64,000 nucleotides of DNA from Agelaius tricolor (taxonomy: Eukaryota; Chordata; Aves; Passeriformes; Icteridae): positions 1,426,001 through 1,490,000 of the forward strand of contig JALJCS010000018.1 in assembly GCA_023055355.1 (NCBI GenBank), written 5' to 3'. Position 1 is the stretch's first letter, and every line of letters begins with the position of its first letter. Shown piece after piece: positions 11,139-23,154 of this stretch. The position numbers and the translations under genes were made by a program. The notes beneath the pieces were generated by a model that ran no database searches, had not been told where the DNA came from, and saw only the letters and a list, made by a program, of their open reading frames with translations.

Positions 11139-14132
11139 GGGCTCAGGGCAGCCCCAGGCTCTGCTCCAGGCCCAGCCATGGCCCCAGAGCCACGGGCAGG
11201 GCCTGAGCCCAGGAGCTGCCCCTGCCCAGGAGGCAGAGCTGCTGCCCTGGGCAGTGCCAGCCCTGAGCAGATGGTGCAGAGGCTGTGCAGTGTCCCTGCC
11301 TGGGGCCATGGCAGAGCTGTGAGCACACCCTGCTGTGCCCTGAGCTCTGGGATGGCCCTGCTGGAGCAGGGAGGTGACACCAGGTGAGCCCTGGGGTCCC
11401 TCAGCCTGACCCACTCTGGATTCTGGGATTCAGAGGATGGCACTGGCTTGGCCATGGCTGTGCTCTAGAGGCACAGGCAGCTTCCCCAGGCCTTCCCCTG
11501 CAGGACTGGACACAGTGCAAGTGTCCACACCAGGGACAGGACAATCTCCAATGTGATTTATCAGCTCCAGAGTTTCTTTCCCCAGTGGAAAATCCACATG
11601 GAAATGGATTGACTTTCCTTAACCCCTCCTGAACACAGTGAAATTGGGCACTGTGGTGCATTGGAAGGTGCACACAGAGGACACTCCACAGCTCCTCCAG
11701 GACATGGGATATGTGTGGGCAGGACACACAGCCCTGGCCTTGGAGTGCAGGGGAAGGACACTCGTGCCACAGGCTCCTTACAGACCAGGGGAACCTGCTG
11801 CCCTTCTCTGATGCACAGCACTGTCATGCTGCTGTGAGAAAAGGGTTAAAAATCACTTGGCTACCAGGATGGGGTGTTGGGATGCAGAACAATGCCATTG
11901 GTTTTGTGCTCTCTCCAGCACCATTTCCTCTGTGAGGGACCAGCTCCACCACCTCATGGCTGAGCTTCCTAGGGCCTGTCCAGCCCTTGTTCCTGACTTC
12001 CCCTCCCTGCAGGGTCCAGCCCAGCACCCCTGATGTGTGGCTTGGCAGAGGAGCTTTTGCAGACCCCAGGCAGGGTGGGAGCAGGAGGCAGAGGGGTGCT
12101 GCAGGGCTGTGCCAAGGCTGTGCCAGCTCTCTGCAGTGCTGACAGGGCTGCACACCCCACAGCACCCCCAGCTCTGGGCTGCCACTGCCCCTGCTGAGTG
12201 TGCAGATTCATGGGGATGTGCATGATGTGATTCATGTGTGCAGATTCATGGATTCATGGGGAGCCACGAGCTCAGCTGCCCCACTCTGAGCATCACCAGG
12301 CTTTGCACAGGCTCCTCTGCAGCAGAGCAACCAGAGCTGAGGCTGAAAGGGTTCAGGGCACCAGGGCTGGCCCTGCTCGTGCCCACAGCAGCGTGCCCAG
12401 CTCCTCTGAGCAGACACACACAGGAGGGACCAGGGAGGCAGCTGTGAACACACACTGGGAACCCAGTGAACCTGCTCCTGTCGAGCCTGGCACCTTGAGA
12501 TCATATTAGGAGATAATAATTTCACTTGGCATTGTCTGGAGGCAAACAGAGCCAAGGTTCTGCAGAGGCTGTGACAATGTGAGCACCAGAGGCAGGATTT
12601 TCCAAAACACCCAGGAGATGTAGGGATAAACCTGCCATGACTTCTCAGGATGCCCCTGATCCCCAGGCAGGTGCACAAGGTCTGGCACACCCAGAATCCC
12701 ACCTCCTGCTGCACGAGCCCTTTCCCCAGCCCTGCTCCATCCCCAGGCTCAGCCAGACCCCCACACTTCTCATTTTCTCCCTAACATTCACCTGCCCCAC
12801 ATTCCTGAGACACATCTCAGTGACCTCAGGACATGGCAGAGGACACAGTGCTGGTGCCAGGCCGAGGGGAGGCTGCCAGGCACCCACACAAAGCCCAGCC
12901 CATATTTACCTGCACTCCCTCTGGAGCCTCATCCCAATCTGGGACCCAACACTCCTCAGAGGGGCTTCTCTGGGCCACAAAGACACTGCCTCAGAGGACA
13001 GGGGAGCAGGTTTGTTGCTAAATTGAGCTTTTTGATTGCAGCACACCAAGAGAAGGAGCCAGAAACTGTCCCAAGTATCAGGGGGCAAAAATGAGCCCCT
13101 GGGCCAGGGCACAGGACCCAGCCCTGCTCCATCCCTTTGCCTGCTGGATGTGCTGCCCTGGCAGGGACACAGAAACAGCTGCTGCTGTCCCTTGGGATAC
13201 CCCACATGCTCACACTGTCCTGGCCACCCTTCCATCTCCCTTTTTGATTCAAAAAGTGATTTGAAGCTTTGAGCAGATACTTGAAGCAAGCTGAGTGCTG
13301 TTCTCAAAGCAAAAAGAGCCCCCAAAGCCTTCCTTCCTGGCAAAAGGACAGGTTTGCTTGGAGAAGAATGGAATTGCACTTTGGACTTGCTTCTTTGTCA
13401 TGTTTTATGTTTTCCAAGCACTGCATAGGATTAGCTGGTTAATTAATACTTAGTATTATCCTCACAGATGGAGAGAGCTTCCAAGAATTCAAGGTAAAAT
13501 ATTTTAGCAATACAGATTTGTGCCAACCTAAATTTATAGTCTTAAACATAATGAGATTAGTAACAAGGGGGAAAAGAAACCAGGATGAGAGTAATAAAAT
13601 ACAGATCCTTTCTATGCACACACTGGTCTCTCTGCCTTTGGAAGTCCCATCCTCACCATACACAGCAAGAAGGTTTAAACTCATTCATTCAATTTTAATC
13701 AAGCCCATGTCTGATACGAATCTGCAGGATTTGTGGCCACTTGTGCCACTGTCCCCAGGCAGTCCCTGCCAGAGCTCCCCAAAGGGCTCAGCACAGCCCC
13801 AGCCTCCCGTGTGGGAGGGAGAACGAAGCTGGCTCAGCCACAGCCCATTCCCACCTCCAGATCTGAAGATCTTACACAATTTTCCTGCTCAAAACCAGAT
13901 AGAAAAATAAAAAGCACTGAAAGGATCCAGAGGGGGTCAGTAAACATTTCATTTGGAAATGTTTCTTTCCATGCCAACCTTTTCAGCTACTTTCAGCAGA
14001 AGTTTCAGTTGAACTGTTTTGACAGCGATTTTGAAGGTTGCACCAAGATGAAATTTTTCATCAGATTTGCACTAAAAAATGTAAAAATAAGGTATAGAAT
14101 CAAAGCTGGATGCAGCTCAGGTTGAGTTTGCT
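11139..14132. other. Intergenic sequence, no gene seen
   Basis: GC-rich unique DNA to about 13300, then an AT-richer portion (13360-14130). There is a small direct repeat of GTGTGCAGATTCATGG near 12198 and 12236. No exon, RNA gene or transposon was recognised. Confidence 0.55.
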
Positions 14133-14202
14133 TTTGGCAGGGGGGGCACAACAGATGATCCCCATGGCTCCTTCCAGCCTGAGCTTTTCCATGTTTCCAT
14201 GC
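14133..14202 (+). mobile_element. Old CR1 LINE 3' terminus
   Basis: ACAGATGATCCCCATGGCTC, then CTTCCAGCCTGAGC and a tail of two TTCCATGY units match the layout of a diverged CR1 end (GATGATC, then CCTTCCAACC, then ATTCTATG repeats). Divergence is high, so it is older than the other copies. Confidence 0.55.
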
Positions 14203-15004
14203 AAACTATTTTAAAACACTTTCAAATATTTTGTCAGGAGGAGCCATCTCAAAAAAATATCCTTTTCATCAACAGTTAATCTGAGCAGTAAAAGAGCACT
14301 TCACCTGATAAATGCCACTGAGCTCAGGGGGCTCATAACTTCATCTGCTCATGGCTGCCTGACTCAAACTCAGCCCTCTGCTCTGCTCAGGCCAGCTAGG
14401 GAGGGGAAATCCCAGGTAACCACACAGGGATGGATTTTATCCTGTGTCCCATGTGCAGCTTGCCCAGCAGGGGCTAGAAGAGCCAATAGAAGGGGGATGG
14501 CAGCACCCTGAGCAGTTTCAGGGACTGGCTGAGCCCTGGAGGTGCTCCCTGGGGTGCAGGGCTGCCCACAGCTGCTGTGCCAGCTGCAGCACCAGCCCTG
14601 TTATTTGTCCTTCCCCAGAGCAACATCCTGGCCCTCTGGGGCTGAGGATAAGCCCACGGTGCCAGTGCCACTCACCAGACCCACTCATGGCTGCCAGGGC
14701 CATTTGCCCCCAGGAATGTCACCTGTAGGGCTGGTGGGATACACGGGAAGAGCTGCCCCAGGAGGGCACAGCAGGGCCTCCCCTGGAGCCAGGGCAGCTG
14801 GGCTGGCATCTCTCCTGCTACCTGCTGTCCTGATGGCAAACAGAATTGTGGCAGACTGGTGGGAGAAACAACTCCAACTCTCTGTGGACTTTCCTGAGGA
14901 ATTAGGGATAATTAAAGGCAGTAGGAGGTCTCCTTACTGGAGCACCACTCTCCATCCTGGGGAAGAGCAAACCTGGAGCAGCCCATGGGAGGGCTCCTTT
15001 TCCT
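14203..15004. other. Intergenic sequence, no gene seen
   Basis: Unique DNA between two CR1 fragments. No recognisable exon or RNA gene. Confidence 0.55.
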
Positions 15005-15160
15005 ATCACAGAATGGTTTGGATTAAAAGGGGCCTCTAAAGCTCATCCAGTCCAGCTGCCCTGCCATGGGCAGGGACACCTTTCACCAGACCAGGCTGAG
15101 CAGAGCTCCATCCAACCTGGCCTTTAATGCCACCAGGGATGGGGCATCTGCTCCCCTACC
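15005..15160 (-). mobile_element. CR1 LINE 3' end fragment
   Basis: The + strand shows TCACAGAATGGTTTGGATTA, then CTCATCCAGTCCAGCTGCCC and CCATGGGCAGGGACACC, followed by CATCCAACCTGGCCTTTAAT. This is the reverse complement of a CR1 3' end. Confidence 0.92.
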
Positions 15161-17067
15161 ATGGGAGGACAAGGAGCATCCATAGGGCACTTCAGGGATC
15201 ATAAAATTCCAGTTTCTCCACAGGGGAGGGAAAGCTCCTGCCTTGGCCGCAGGACAGCAATGCTGCTCCCTGCTGAGGACAGCCTGGCCAGGCAGACATG
15301 GCCTTTCTTGAGGTGCTCCCAAAGACTGGCTGCTCCTTTGATCCTGCTCAAGGAAAGATGATCCTTTGAGCAGGAGCATCCTGCAGCCTCCCCAGCTGTG
15401 CAGGACTATCATCTCAGTTACACCTAAAATAGAGCAGAGCATTTGCCTCTTTCACTTTGTGTGGAGACAGCGATAATTAGAACAAAGAGGAGCCTGAACT
15501 TTGCAGTGATGGGAACTTCAGTGGGGAGGAATCACACTGGCAGGAAAATCAATCCTCTGCAAAAAGGGAAAAGAAAAAACCCAACCCATGAGGCCAGAGC
15601 TCTTCAATGAGACTAACAGCATGTTCAGCCCAATTTGGGGGCCCCAATTAGATAGCTCAGATTAAACAAAGACTGGCAGAAGATCTGCCCAGAAAAAAAG
15701 AAATCTGACCTAAATAAGATATTTTCAAAGATGAGATCAGCATGGATAGCAGCTGTGGCCCGCACATCCACTCTCAGCTGGGTCTAGGTCTGCACCAAGC
15801 AGCTCCATCCTGCTCTGGCTGGCCACAGCAGCACTGGCAGCATTGGCAGGAGGGCCAGGCCTGCAGGGGAGGCACAGCCATCAGGTGAGACATCCCAGAG
15901 GGAGTTAACACAGCACACACTGCAGGAATATTAATTCAGCCCTCTTGTTCATAATCCTAAGGATTTAATTTTAGAAATCACAGCTCATCGGGAATTACTC
16001 ACTGAACCTGGAAACAACAGGCTGGAAGGAAGAAGTACAAGTGCTCCTGCCAGCCACTGCTCAAAACCAGCAGGAGACAGGAGCCAGCCTGGAGAGGGAG
16101 CAGAGCCACCACCTTCAGGGCCATTGGACCCAGACCAGCACTGCAGGACAGCCTGGGAAACTCTGGCAGCACCAAGGCGTGCAAAGTGCTGAGAGGTGAC
16201 AGAGAGCACCCAGCAGAGTGGGGTCACTGCAGAGTGGGGTCACTGCTGCCAGCCATGCTCACCCTCCCATGGCCGGGGCTCTGCTGCATGTGCAGCACCC
16301 CAGGGCAGCTCTGCTCTCCTGCTCCAGCAGAATGAAGCCTCCACCTGCCCACATGGCACAGGAGCCTGAGCCAGGCACAGCACCCCCAAACTCCTGCAGT
16401 AAACTCAGCCCCTCAGTGATGGACACATTTGGGAATCAGCACAGGATACTGTGTGGCTTGGGTCTGTGGTGGGTCCTTTTCTGCTCCCCAGCACCACTCA
16501 TCCCCTGCACACAGAGGGCTTGGGCAGCCCAGCCCATCCCCTCTGATCCTCAAACCCTTCTGCCAGAGTCAGGAGCTCTGGGAATTCACCTGCAGCTCAC
16601 TGGGAATGAGAGGACAAGGAGAGGCTGTGTAAGCACCTCTCGGGCTCCTGCTGCAGCAGTGCCCCAGGATCTGAGGCACAACCCCTTCTGAGCCAGATCC
16701 AGACCTTGGTGCAGGCCAGCAGCATCCTCACAGCTTGCCAGGAGAGCTCTGCCAAGGCAGGGAGCCACAGAACCCTGCCAGGGGCAATGCAGCTCACCCA
16801 GCACTTGCAAGCTGGGAGGGAGCTTCTGTGGGAGAGAAATCACTGCCCGTGGAGCTGGGGGGCTGCAGGGGGTCAGGGATGTGTTTAGGGTGTCCTGCCT
16901 ATCCCACAGGGCTGTGTTACTGTACATCCCCTACACCCTGCCCCTGCACCCTGCTGGGCTCGGCCAGGGATGGAGACCCAGCAGTGCTGTCACCTCTGGA
17001 GCCCAGCAATCACCTCTGGGAAGGGGGCTTGGGTGGGCTTGTGGAGGGGACCATGGCTGGGACAGGG
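15161..17067. other. Intergenic sequence, no gene seen
   Basis: Unique DNA. A small tandem duplication of CAGAGTGGGGTCACTG lies at about 16214-16245. No coding exon or RNA gene was recognised. Confidence 0.55.
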
Positions 17068-17112
17068 ACTGCCACTGCCACTGCCACTGCCACTGTCACT
17101 GTCACTGCCACA
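17068..17112. repeat. (TGCCAC)n hexanucleotide repeat
   Basis: About seven TGCCAC/TGTCAC units. The two C-to-T variant units sit together near the right end, followed by a final TGCCAC. Confidence 0.95.
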
Positions 17113-17698
17113 GCTGGGTTTGTACCGTGCCTGCAGGGCCCAGAATGGAGAGCTCCAAGTGCTAAAGTCAGCCTCTTGTTTGTGGAAATACATCCTTGGG
17201 TTTCATCATGGCTTTTGTAGACTATTAAATCTGTCTGAGGTGTTTGGGTGGACAGAAGTTGTCCCAGCTCCGCAGCCCACCTGGGGCTGGCCAGCATCAC
17301 CCCGGGCACGCTCCATCCTCCTTCCTGCCGCAGCATCCTCAGGAAATGACACAGCCGTGCTGAACAACCTTGCTGTGACCCAGCCGTCCGGGCCGGAGGC
17401 GAGGATGGCCAGACACACTCCACTCACTGGAACAAATGATTCCTCTGTCCCTCAGCATCGCCTCCAGCCTCGAATCCCCCACCTCAAAGGAGCAGCAGAG
17501 CCCCCCCAGCCCCGCGGGCTGCAGCCCACGCTCCCCATCTGAAATTCAATTAAGGCAAACATTATTTTGCTGTCACCCAGTCAGGAAGGATTCCAGCACC
17601 CTGCGCATGGCCTGCGGGGGGAGGAAAACAATTCCCCTGCAGAGGGAGGGGAGCGCTCCCTCCCAGCGCCGCCCGATTGGGGCACTTTTCATAGCAGC

Positions 17699-18058
17699 GC
17701 TCAGGTTAGAGCCGGGGCGATGGGCGAGTCCTCAGTGAGTGTCACTGCTCAGCCCCAGGTTAGAGGCGGGTAAATCCTCCGCGAGTGTCACTGCTCGGCC
17801 CCAGGTTAGAGCCAGGGTGTTGGGTGAATCCTCAGTGAGTGTCACTGCTCAGCCCCAGGTTAGAGCTGGGTAAATCCTCAGTGAGTGTCACTGCTCAGCC
17901 CCAGGTTAGAGCTGGGTAAATCCTCAGTGAGTGTCACTGCTCAGCCCCAGGTTAGAGCCAGGGCGATGGGTGAGTCCTCAGTGAATGTCACTGCTCGGCC
18001 CCAGGTTAGAGCCAGGGTGTTGGGTGAATCCTCAGTGAGTGTCACTGCTCGGCCCCCG
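17699..18058. repeat. Minisatellite with alternating 45- and 55-bp units
   Basis: Seven copies begin with GGTTAGAG at about 17704, 17759, 17803, 17859, 17904, 17950 and 18004. Spacing is either about 45 or about 55 bp. The long form has an extra ~10 bp reading GCCAGGGTGTTGGGTGA or a GGGCGATGGG variant. All copies share AGTGAGTGTCACTGCTC, which is itself partly self-complementary (AGTGTCACT). Confidence 0.95.
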
Positions 18059-20035
18059 GGCCTCCAGGGTGAGCACAAATGAGTCAGAGCAGCCAGGAGA
18101 GGAGAGGACCCTGCTGGTGGTGGGGACCAGCCCACCACCATGGGGATGCTCAGCTGCTGCTCCTGGGAGTGGGCACAGCACAGGGGAACCCCACAGAAAC
18201 TGAACCACCTCCTCCTCCCTCACCTCCAACCTGCAGCAGAAATTACACTCTAATTTCTGCAAAAATGATAAGTTTAATTTGAAAGGGCATAATTCTTAAT
18301 TTATGTGTTGTCATGAACAAAGACAGCAAAAGTAGGTCATTTCATTATCTGCTGCCTGAGTATTTTGCCAAGGAGCCAAGACATAAAGCTAAACAAAATC
18401 ATCACCCAAGGTTTGGGATTTGTTTGTGGAAAAAAAAAATATTATGGTTATTTTTCTACTTGCTTGATTTGCACATCTTGGATAGCAGAGCATATTTAGC
18501 TTGGCTTTAAAGCATGCATTTATTGTGACTGTCATATTTGATAGTGCTGCCTATAGTCAAAGAGCAATCTTTCATGGATACACTGTCTCAATTTATAATT
18601 CAATATCACAGCTTTGAGAACTCATACAATAAGTCAGCCAACAACAAAAAGCCTAAAATGTCTGTATGCAAATAAACATGTCAGTGCATGAATGAGCACC
18701 TTCCAGGAAGGGCCTGCCAGCTCTCTCCTTGCTGCAAACCTCCCAGCCAGCTGAAGGACAGGAGGCATCAGCAGCCCAGCAGCCCCTGGGAGCCGTGCCC
18801 AGGCCCTGCCAGCCTCCCTGAGCACTTGGGGAGATGCTTCCAGGGCAGGGAGAACAGCTCCCACCACCTGTGCTGGGACTGCTCCAGGAAGCTCTCACTC
18901 ATCACAGCAGGCACCTCACCCCTCTGAGCAGCACCTAGGGGCACCTCGGTCACCCTGAGGCTCACCAAGGCCTGGCTTTTCCTCAGAGAGCAGAGGAAGG
19001 GCCTGCACCACCCTTGGGACGGGCACAGCCAGGCCTGGGTGAGCAGCAGTGGCTCAGGGGGAGCCTCTGAATCCCACTGCTCCCTGTGTGCACCCCCTGT
19101 GTGCCCCCAGCCCTCTGCCCACAGCTGGGAGCCCCCTGAAACCCCAACCCTCAGCCCTGTGGGATGGTCCCAGCCCTGTGTCCCGGGTTCTTGGCTGATC
19201 TCTGGGGCACTGCAGCCCTGTGCTGGGGGTGTTTGAGTCTCCAGCCTCACCTCCTGCATGGTTCCACACTGCTGTAGCCTGGCTTCCCACTCCTCCCAGT
19301 GCTACTGCACTGTGCTCAAGGCTGCTGAGAAATGAACCTGTGGGCAGCACAGCTCTGCTCAGCCCCAGGAACAATTCCTGTCATGGGGAGGACACAAACC
19401 CACAGACAGAGCATCCCAACCTCTGCTGAGCATCCCAACCTCTGCTGCTCCTCGATGAGAGGGAACAGCTGGAGCTTATCTATCCTGTGTCCATCTGCAG
19501 CCAAATTTGGGGTGGTTTGGGGCTGTCTTCAGGGATGCTGAGCTGACAACCTCTGCTGTCACAAAACCTGTGCAAAAGCACACAGGGCAGCACATTCCAG
19601 AAGTGAGCATCCTGTGGGGATGGAGGAGGGGACCCCAAAACTTCCAGGGGTGAATCTCAGCTGCCCTGAGAGCACAGAGCTGCCTCAGCTGCTTGCAGGT
19701 GACACAGACCCTCCTCATCCCCATGCCAGGGCCAGGCAGTGGATCTGGTACCCAGCCTCCCACCAAGGGCAATTCCCTGCACATGGGGGTGGGGGTAGGG
19801 GGTGGCTGCAAGACCCTCACCTGGCTCAGGAACCACCAGCAGAGCCTTGAGAGCAAAGCTGTGCCATTGGCATGAGCACCCACTGCTCATTCTGCCTGCA
19901 GAGCATGGCAGCTCCAGCAGATTTTGGCAGATTGTTTGCAATCAGTCAACAAAGAGTGGAGAAAATCCTAAATCTTGAGCAATTCTGATCACAGCTGAGG
20001 AAATTGTGGCATTCTCAGACAAGAGGCTCAGTGGG
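18059..20035. other. Intergenic sequence with an AT-rich block, no gene seen
   Basis: 18240-18690 is AT-rich and unique. The remainder is GC-rich. A 19-bp unit GAGCATCCCAACCTCTGCT is duplicated at about 19402-19440. No exon, RNA gene or transposon was recognised. Confidence 0.55.
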
Positions 20036-20078
20036 TAATTCACAGCATCCTCAACAGACTTGAGGATGCTGTGAATTA
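20036..20078. repeat. Perfect 19-bp inverted repeat with a 5-nt loop
   Basis: The left arm TAATTCACAGCATCCTCAA (20036-20054) is exactly reverse-complemented at 20060-20078, with CAGAC as loop. Flanking bases do not pair, so the stem ends sharply. The stem is too short for an ordinary pre-miRNA and no terminator role is expected here. A foldback or template-switch origin is plausible. Confidence 0.95.
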
Positions 20079-21370
20079 ACTGCCTTAATCTGCACAGAGA
20101 AACTGCCTGGCCACCTCCTGCCATCACCAGGGGATGATTCCTGGTTTTCCTTCTTCAGCACTTGGTGGTGGAAAAGTCCCCATCATCTTTGAAGCTCTGC
20201 TCCACCTGCTTGTTATTGCCCAGTTTTAGGAGCTCCCTGGGCAGGCACAATGTGACCCAGCTCACCCCAAGGAGCTCCAGAGATAATCAGTGCTTTCTAC
20301 CTGGCTCCTCACTAGACCTGCATCCCCTGATTCCCCTGAGAGGAGGTTTGGAGGAGGTTTCACAGACCTTGACCCAAGGCCATCCTTTTCAAGCCAAGGT
20401 GATGATCTGGCAGAGCAGGGACTCAATTGCTCAGAGCCCTAAAGGACATCCTGTGGTCATTGTGCCTCCTCTAAGACATGGATTTCATTTCCAGTGGGTT
20501 GGATCCTGATGAATGCTGAGCACTTGCATTTTCTCCCAGCAGACAACCCGATCCATAAGCATTAAATAAGAGTGAACAGTTTTCCTTTTGCCCACTGACG
20601 TATAAAATGGGTTTGTGTGAGGATTAGGGAGCAGAGGTGGGAAACATCTTTATCTGCTAATGATCCTGTGAATTATACATGTTTAGTATTCATGCATCTG
20701 AAGGAGAGGCAAACATAGCCATTTTATGTGGAATGACCTTTACCAGCAGCCAATACATTTACATTTAATTTAGAATTACAATTACTGGGTCAACTTGGGA
20801 GCAAGTGGAACTTAGATTTATGGAGAAGAGACAAAAATTGTTCTTTCTGCCTTCACCAGCAAAATACGGATTTTCCTCTTAAATAACCCCCTCAAACCCG
20901 ATGTCAAGCAGAGACCTGGAGCATCCCCAATGCATTTGAGCAGCAGCACTTACGTATTTTGGCTGGGTGAAATGTGGGGACTGTGAGTTTGGTCCATTGC
21001 CCATCAGAGCGTGGCTCGGGCTTTGGTCAGGCAGGACCAAGGAGCTTCCATCGCCCTCTGCTGCCCGTGGGAAGGAGCCAGGGGCAGCACCGAGGGGCAG
21101 CATCTCCGCTGGACGCTGGGAAATGGCCCTGGCTCTGGGCCCAACTTCTGCGGTGGAGCAGCTGCCTCTGAGCCTGGAAAGGCAGCGATTGCCCAGGGCC
21201 AGCTCAGCTCCTGAGCTTGCACTGAGGGCTTGGTTTGGGTTGTCACCCTCCGGAGGGGTGGCCCTGGCAAGAGGGGACCTTTCCTCAATGACCCTTCCTG
21301 TACATCCAGCCGGGCTTGTCCTGCTCACAGCTTGTTCAGGTCACCACCCTAAAGGGCTCTGAGGTGCCTG
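20079..21370. other. Intergenic sequence, no gene seen
   Basis: 20510-20880 is AT-rich, unique and free of repeats, standing out against GC-rich flanks, and could be a regulatory element. 20900-21360 is GC-rich with accidental open frames on both strands. No gene was recognised. Confidence 0.5.
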
Positions 21371-21454
21371 TAGTAGCAGTAATAATAATAATAATAATAG
21401 TAACAGTAATAATAATAATAATAGTAACAATAACAATAATAATAATAATATTAA
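21371..21454. repeat. (AAT)n microsatellite with AGTAAC interruptions
   Basis: Four runs of AAT triplets separated by AGTAACAGT-, AGTAACAATAAC-like interruptions, followed by TTAAAAAAAC. The interrupted structure suggests an old, partly stabilised array. Confidence 0.95.
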
Positions 21455-22049
21455 AAAAACAAGCACTGCATCTTGGCAGGGTTATTGCAGGTGTTCCTGC
21501 CTGTACTAGGCCATCACTGCTGGTCATCGATGGGGTCTAGTGGCACCAGGGCACCTCTGGGTGTTTGGGAAGGGTTAGGAATGGTGTCCCCACCATTGTC
21601 ACAGCTTCCTGCAGAGCTGAGAGGAGAGGGGAGGTGCAGCTGTAGCCAAGGGACTTCTTGGAGTGCAGGGGGAAAGGAGCAAATGGCCCGTGCCAGGCAA
21701 TAACTCAGCACCCTGGCCCCAAACCAGCAAATTCAGCTGATGTTTAATTCACACACGAAGAGCACAAAGCCCAGCATAGCCTGGGAGCCCACGGGACAAA
21801 CCCCGCACATGGGGAGCCCCCTCCTACGCCTCCAGAGCCGTCTCCTGTATTTATTCCCGAGCCCTGCCAGGTGCCAGCAGAGCGGGCCATCCTGAGCTCA
21901 GTAATCACCCAGCTCTGCAGGCACTAAAGGCGATTTCCCGTTCCAGCCCCCGGGTGTGCCATGGATGGAGCGCAGGAGCGGCCCCGGGTGCTCCGCCCGC
22001 TCGGCCCGGGGCTGGGGCCGCGTCCGGCTCCGGCTCCTCCAGTTCCTCC

Positions 22050-22710
22050 AGCAGTGCCTGTGAGAGCATCAGCGCCCTGCCCGCGGTGCCCTGAGAGAGC
22101 ATCCCCGCTCTGCCCCGCGGTGCCCTGAGAGAGCATCACCGCCCTGCCCGCACTGCCCTGAGAGAGCATCACCGCCCTGCCCGCGGTGCCCTGAGAGAGC
22201 ATCACCGCCCTGCCCGCGGTGCCCTGTGAGAGCATCACCGCCCTGCCCGGCAGTGCCCTGTGAGAGCATCACCGCCCTGCCTGCAGTGCCCTGAGAGAGC
22301 ATCACCGCCCTGCCCCGCAGTGCCTGAGAGAGCATCACCGCCCTGCCTGCAGTGCCCTGAGAGAGCATCACCGCCCTGCCTGCAGTGCCCTGAGAGAGCA
22401 TCACCGCCCTGCCCGCGGTGCCCTGAGAGAGCATCACCGCCCTGCCTGCAGTGCCCTGTGAGAGCATCACCGCCCTGCCCGCAGTGCCTGTGAGAGCATC
22501 ACCGCCCTGCCCCGCGGTGCCTGTGAGAGCATCCCCGCCCTGCCCACGGTGCCCTAAGAGAGTATCACCGCCCTGCCCCGCAGTGCCCTAAGAGAGCATC
22601 CCCGCCCTGCCCGGCAGTGCCCTGTGAGAGCATCCCCGCCCTGCCTGCAGTGCCCTAAGAGAGCATCCCCGCCCTGCCCTGCAGTGCCTGTGGGAGCATC
22701 CCCGCCCTGC
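22050..22710. repeat. 33-bp GC-rich minisatellite, ~20 copies
   Basis: The unit is built from GAGAGCATCACCGCCCTGCC plus CGCGGTGCCCT, with 31-33 bp forms. Variants differ at ACC/CCC and CGCGG/TGCAG/CGGCAG. The 33-bp form equals 11 codons, so open frames of 77-133 codons appear on both strands, but 31- and 32-bp units break them. CpG density is high. It abuts the antisense LTR at its right end. Confidence 0.95.
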
Positions 22711-23154
22711 CAGAGCCCCACGGTCTCGGGGCCTTTCTGGCTCGCTGCGACCCCAAGATTGTTAAAAGTCTCTTTTCTCAGCCCGGGCGCTTGAAGCATG
22801 AGTCGGAGTTCTTCAGTTCTCGGTCTCAAGGTTGTTTATTGTATCTTATCTGTAAAAAATTTTCTCCTGCCCTGCCGAAGTCTGTCCAGCAGGACAGTTC
22901 CAGGCACTCTGCCTGCCCCCCAGGGCAGTGTTATGTCTTCATACTGAAAACTACCTGTACAATGTTTACAATTACTTTCTAATACCTATCACCTATGTTA
23001 GACAGTGAGCTTCTACTCTAAACCAATCTAAAAGTGCCAACAACACCCAGAAGATGGAGGCCAAGAAGAAGAAGGAGAAAGGCTGGACACACCCAGATCC
23101 CTCCATCTTGCCTCCTGAACCCCCATTCTAGAAACCCCAAAATCTACTTTTTCA
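22711..23154 (-). mobile_element. ERVK-like LTR, antisense
   Basis: Read on the - strand this has LTR architecture: a U3-like region, a polyadenylation signal AATAAA (+ strand TTTATT at 22835-22840) preceded by ATAAGATAC, then a GC-richer U5-like end with GGGGTCGCAGCGAGCC. The start TGAAAAAGTAGATTTTGG (at 23154 on the - strand) is my best 5' boundary. It resembles LTRs I associate with songbird ERVK families; that assignment is from memory of the family style, not a search. No matching target-site duplication was found, so it may be one LTR of a partial provirus or a rearranged solo LTR. Boundaries are uncertain by tens of bases. Confidence 0.7.

Noticed and set aside
10436..11455. 339-codon - strand frame and overlapping + frames
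   Set aside because: They are translations of the TGTCCC minisatellite and flanks in several frames.
22045..22710. CRISPR-like regular repeats
   Set aside because: Units are contiguous with no unique spacers, and this is a bird genome; it is a minisatellite.
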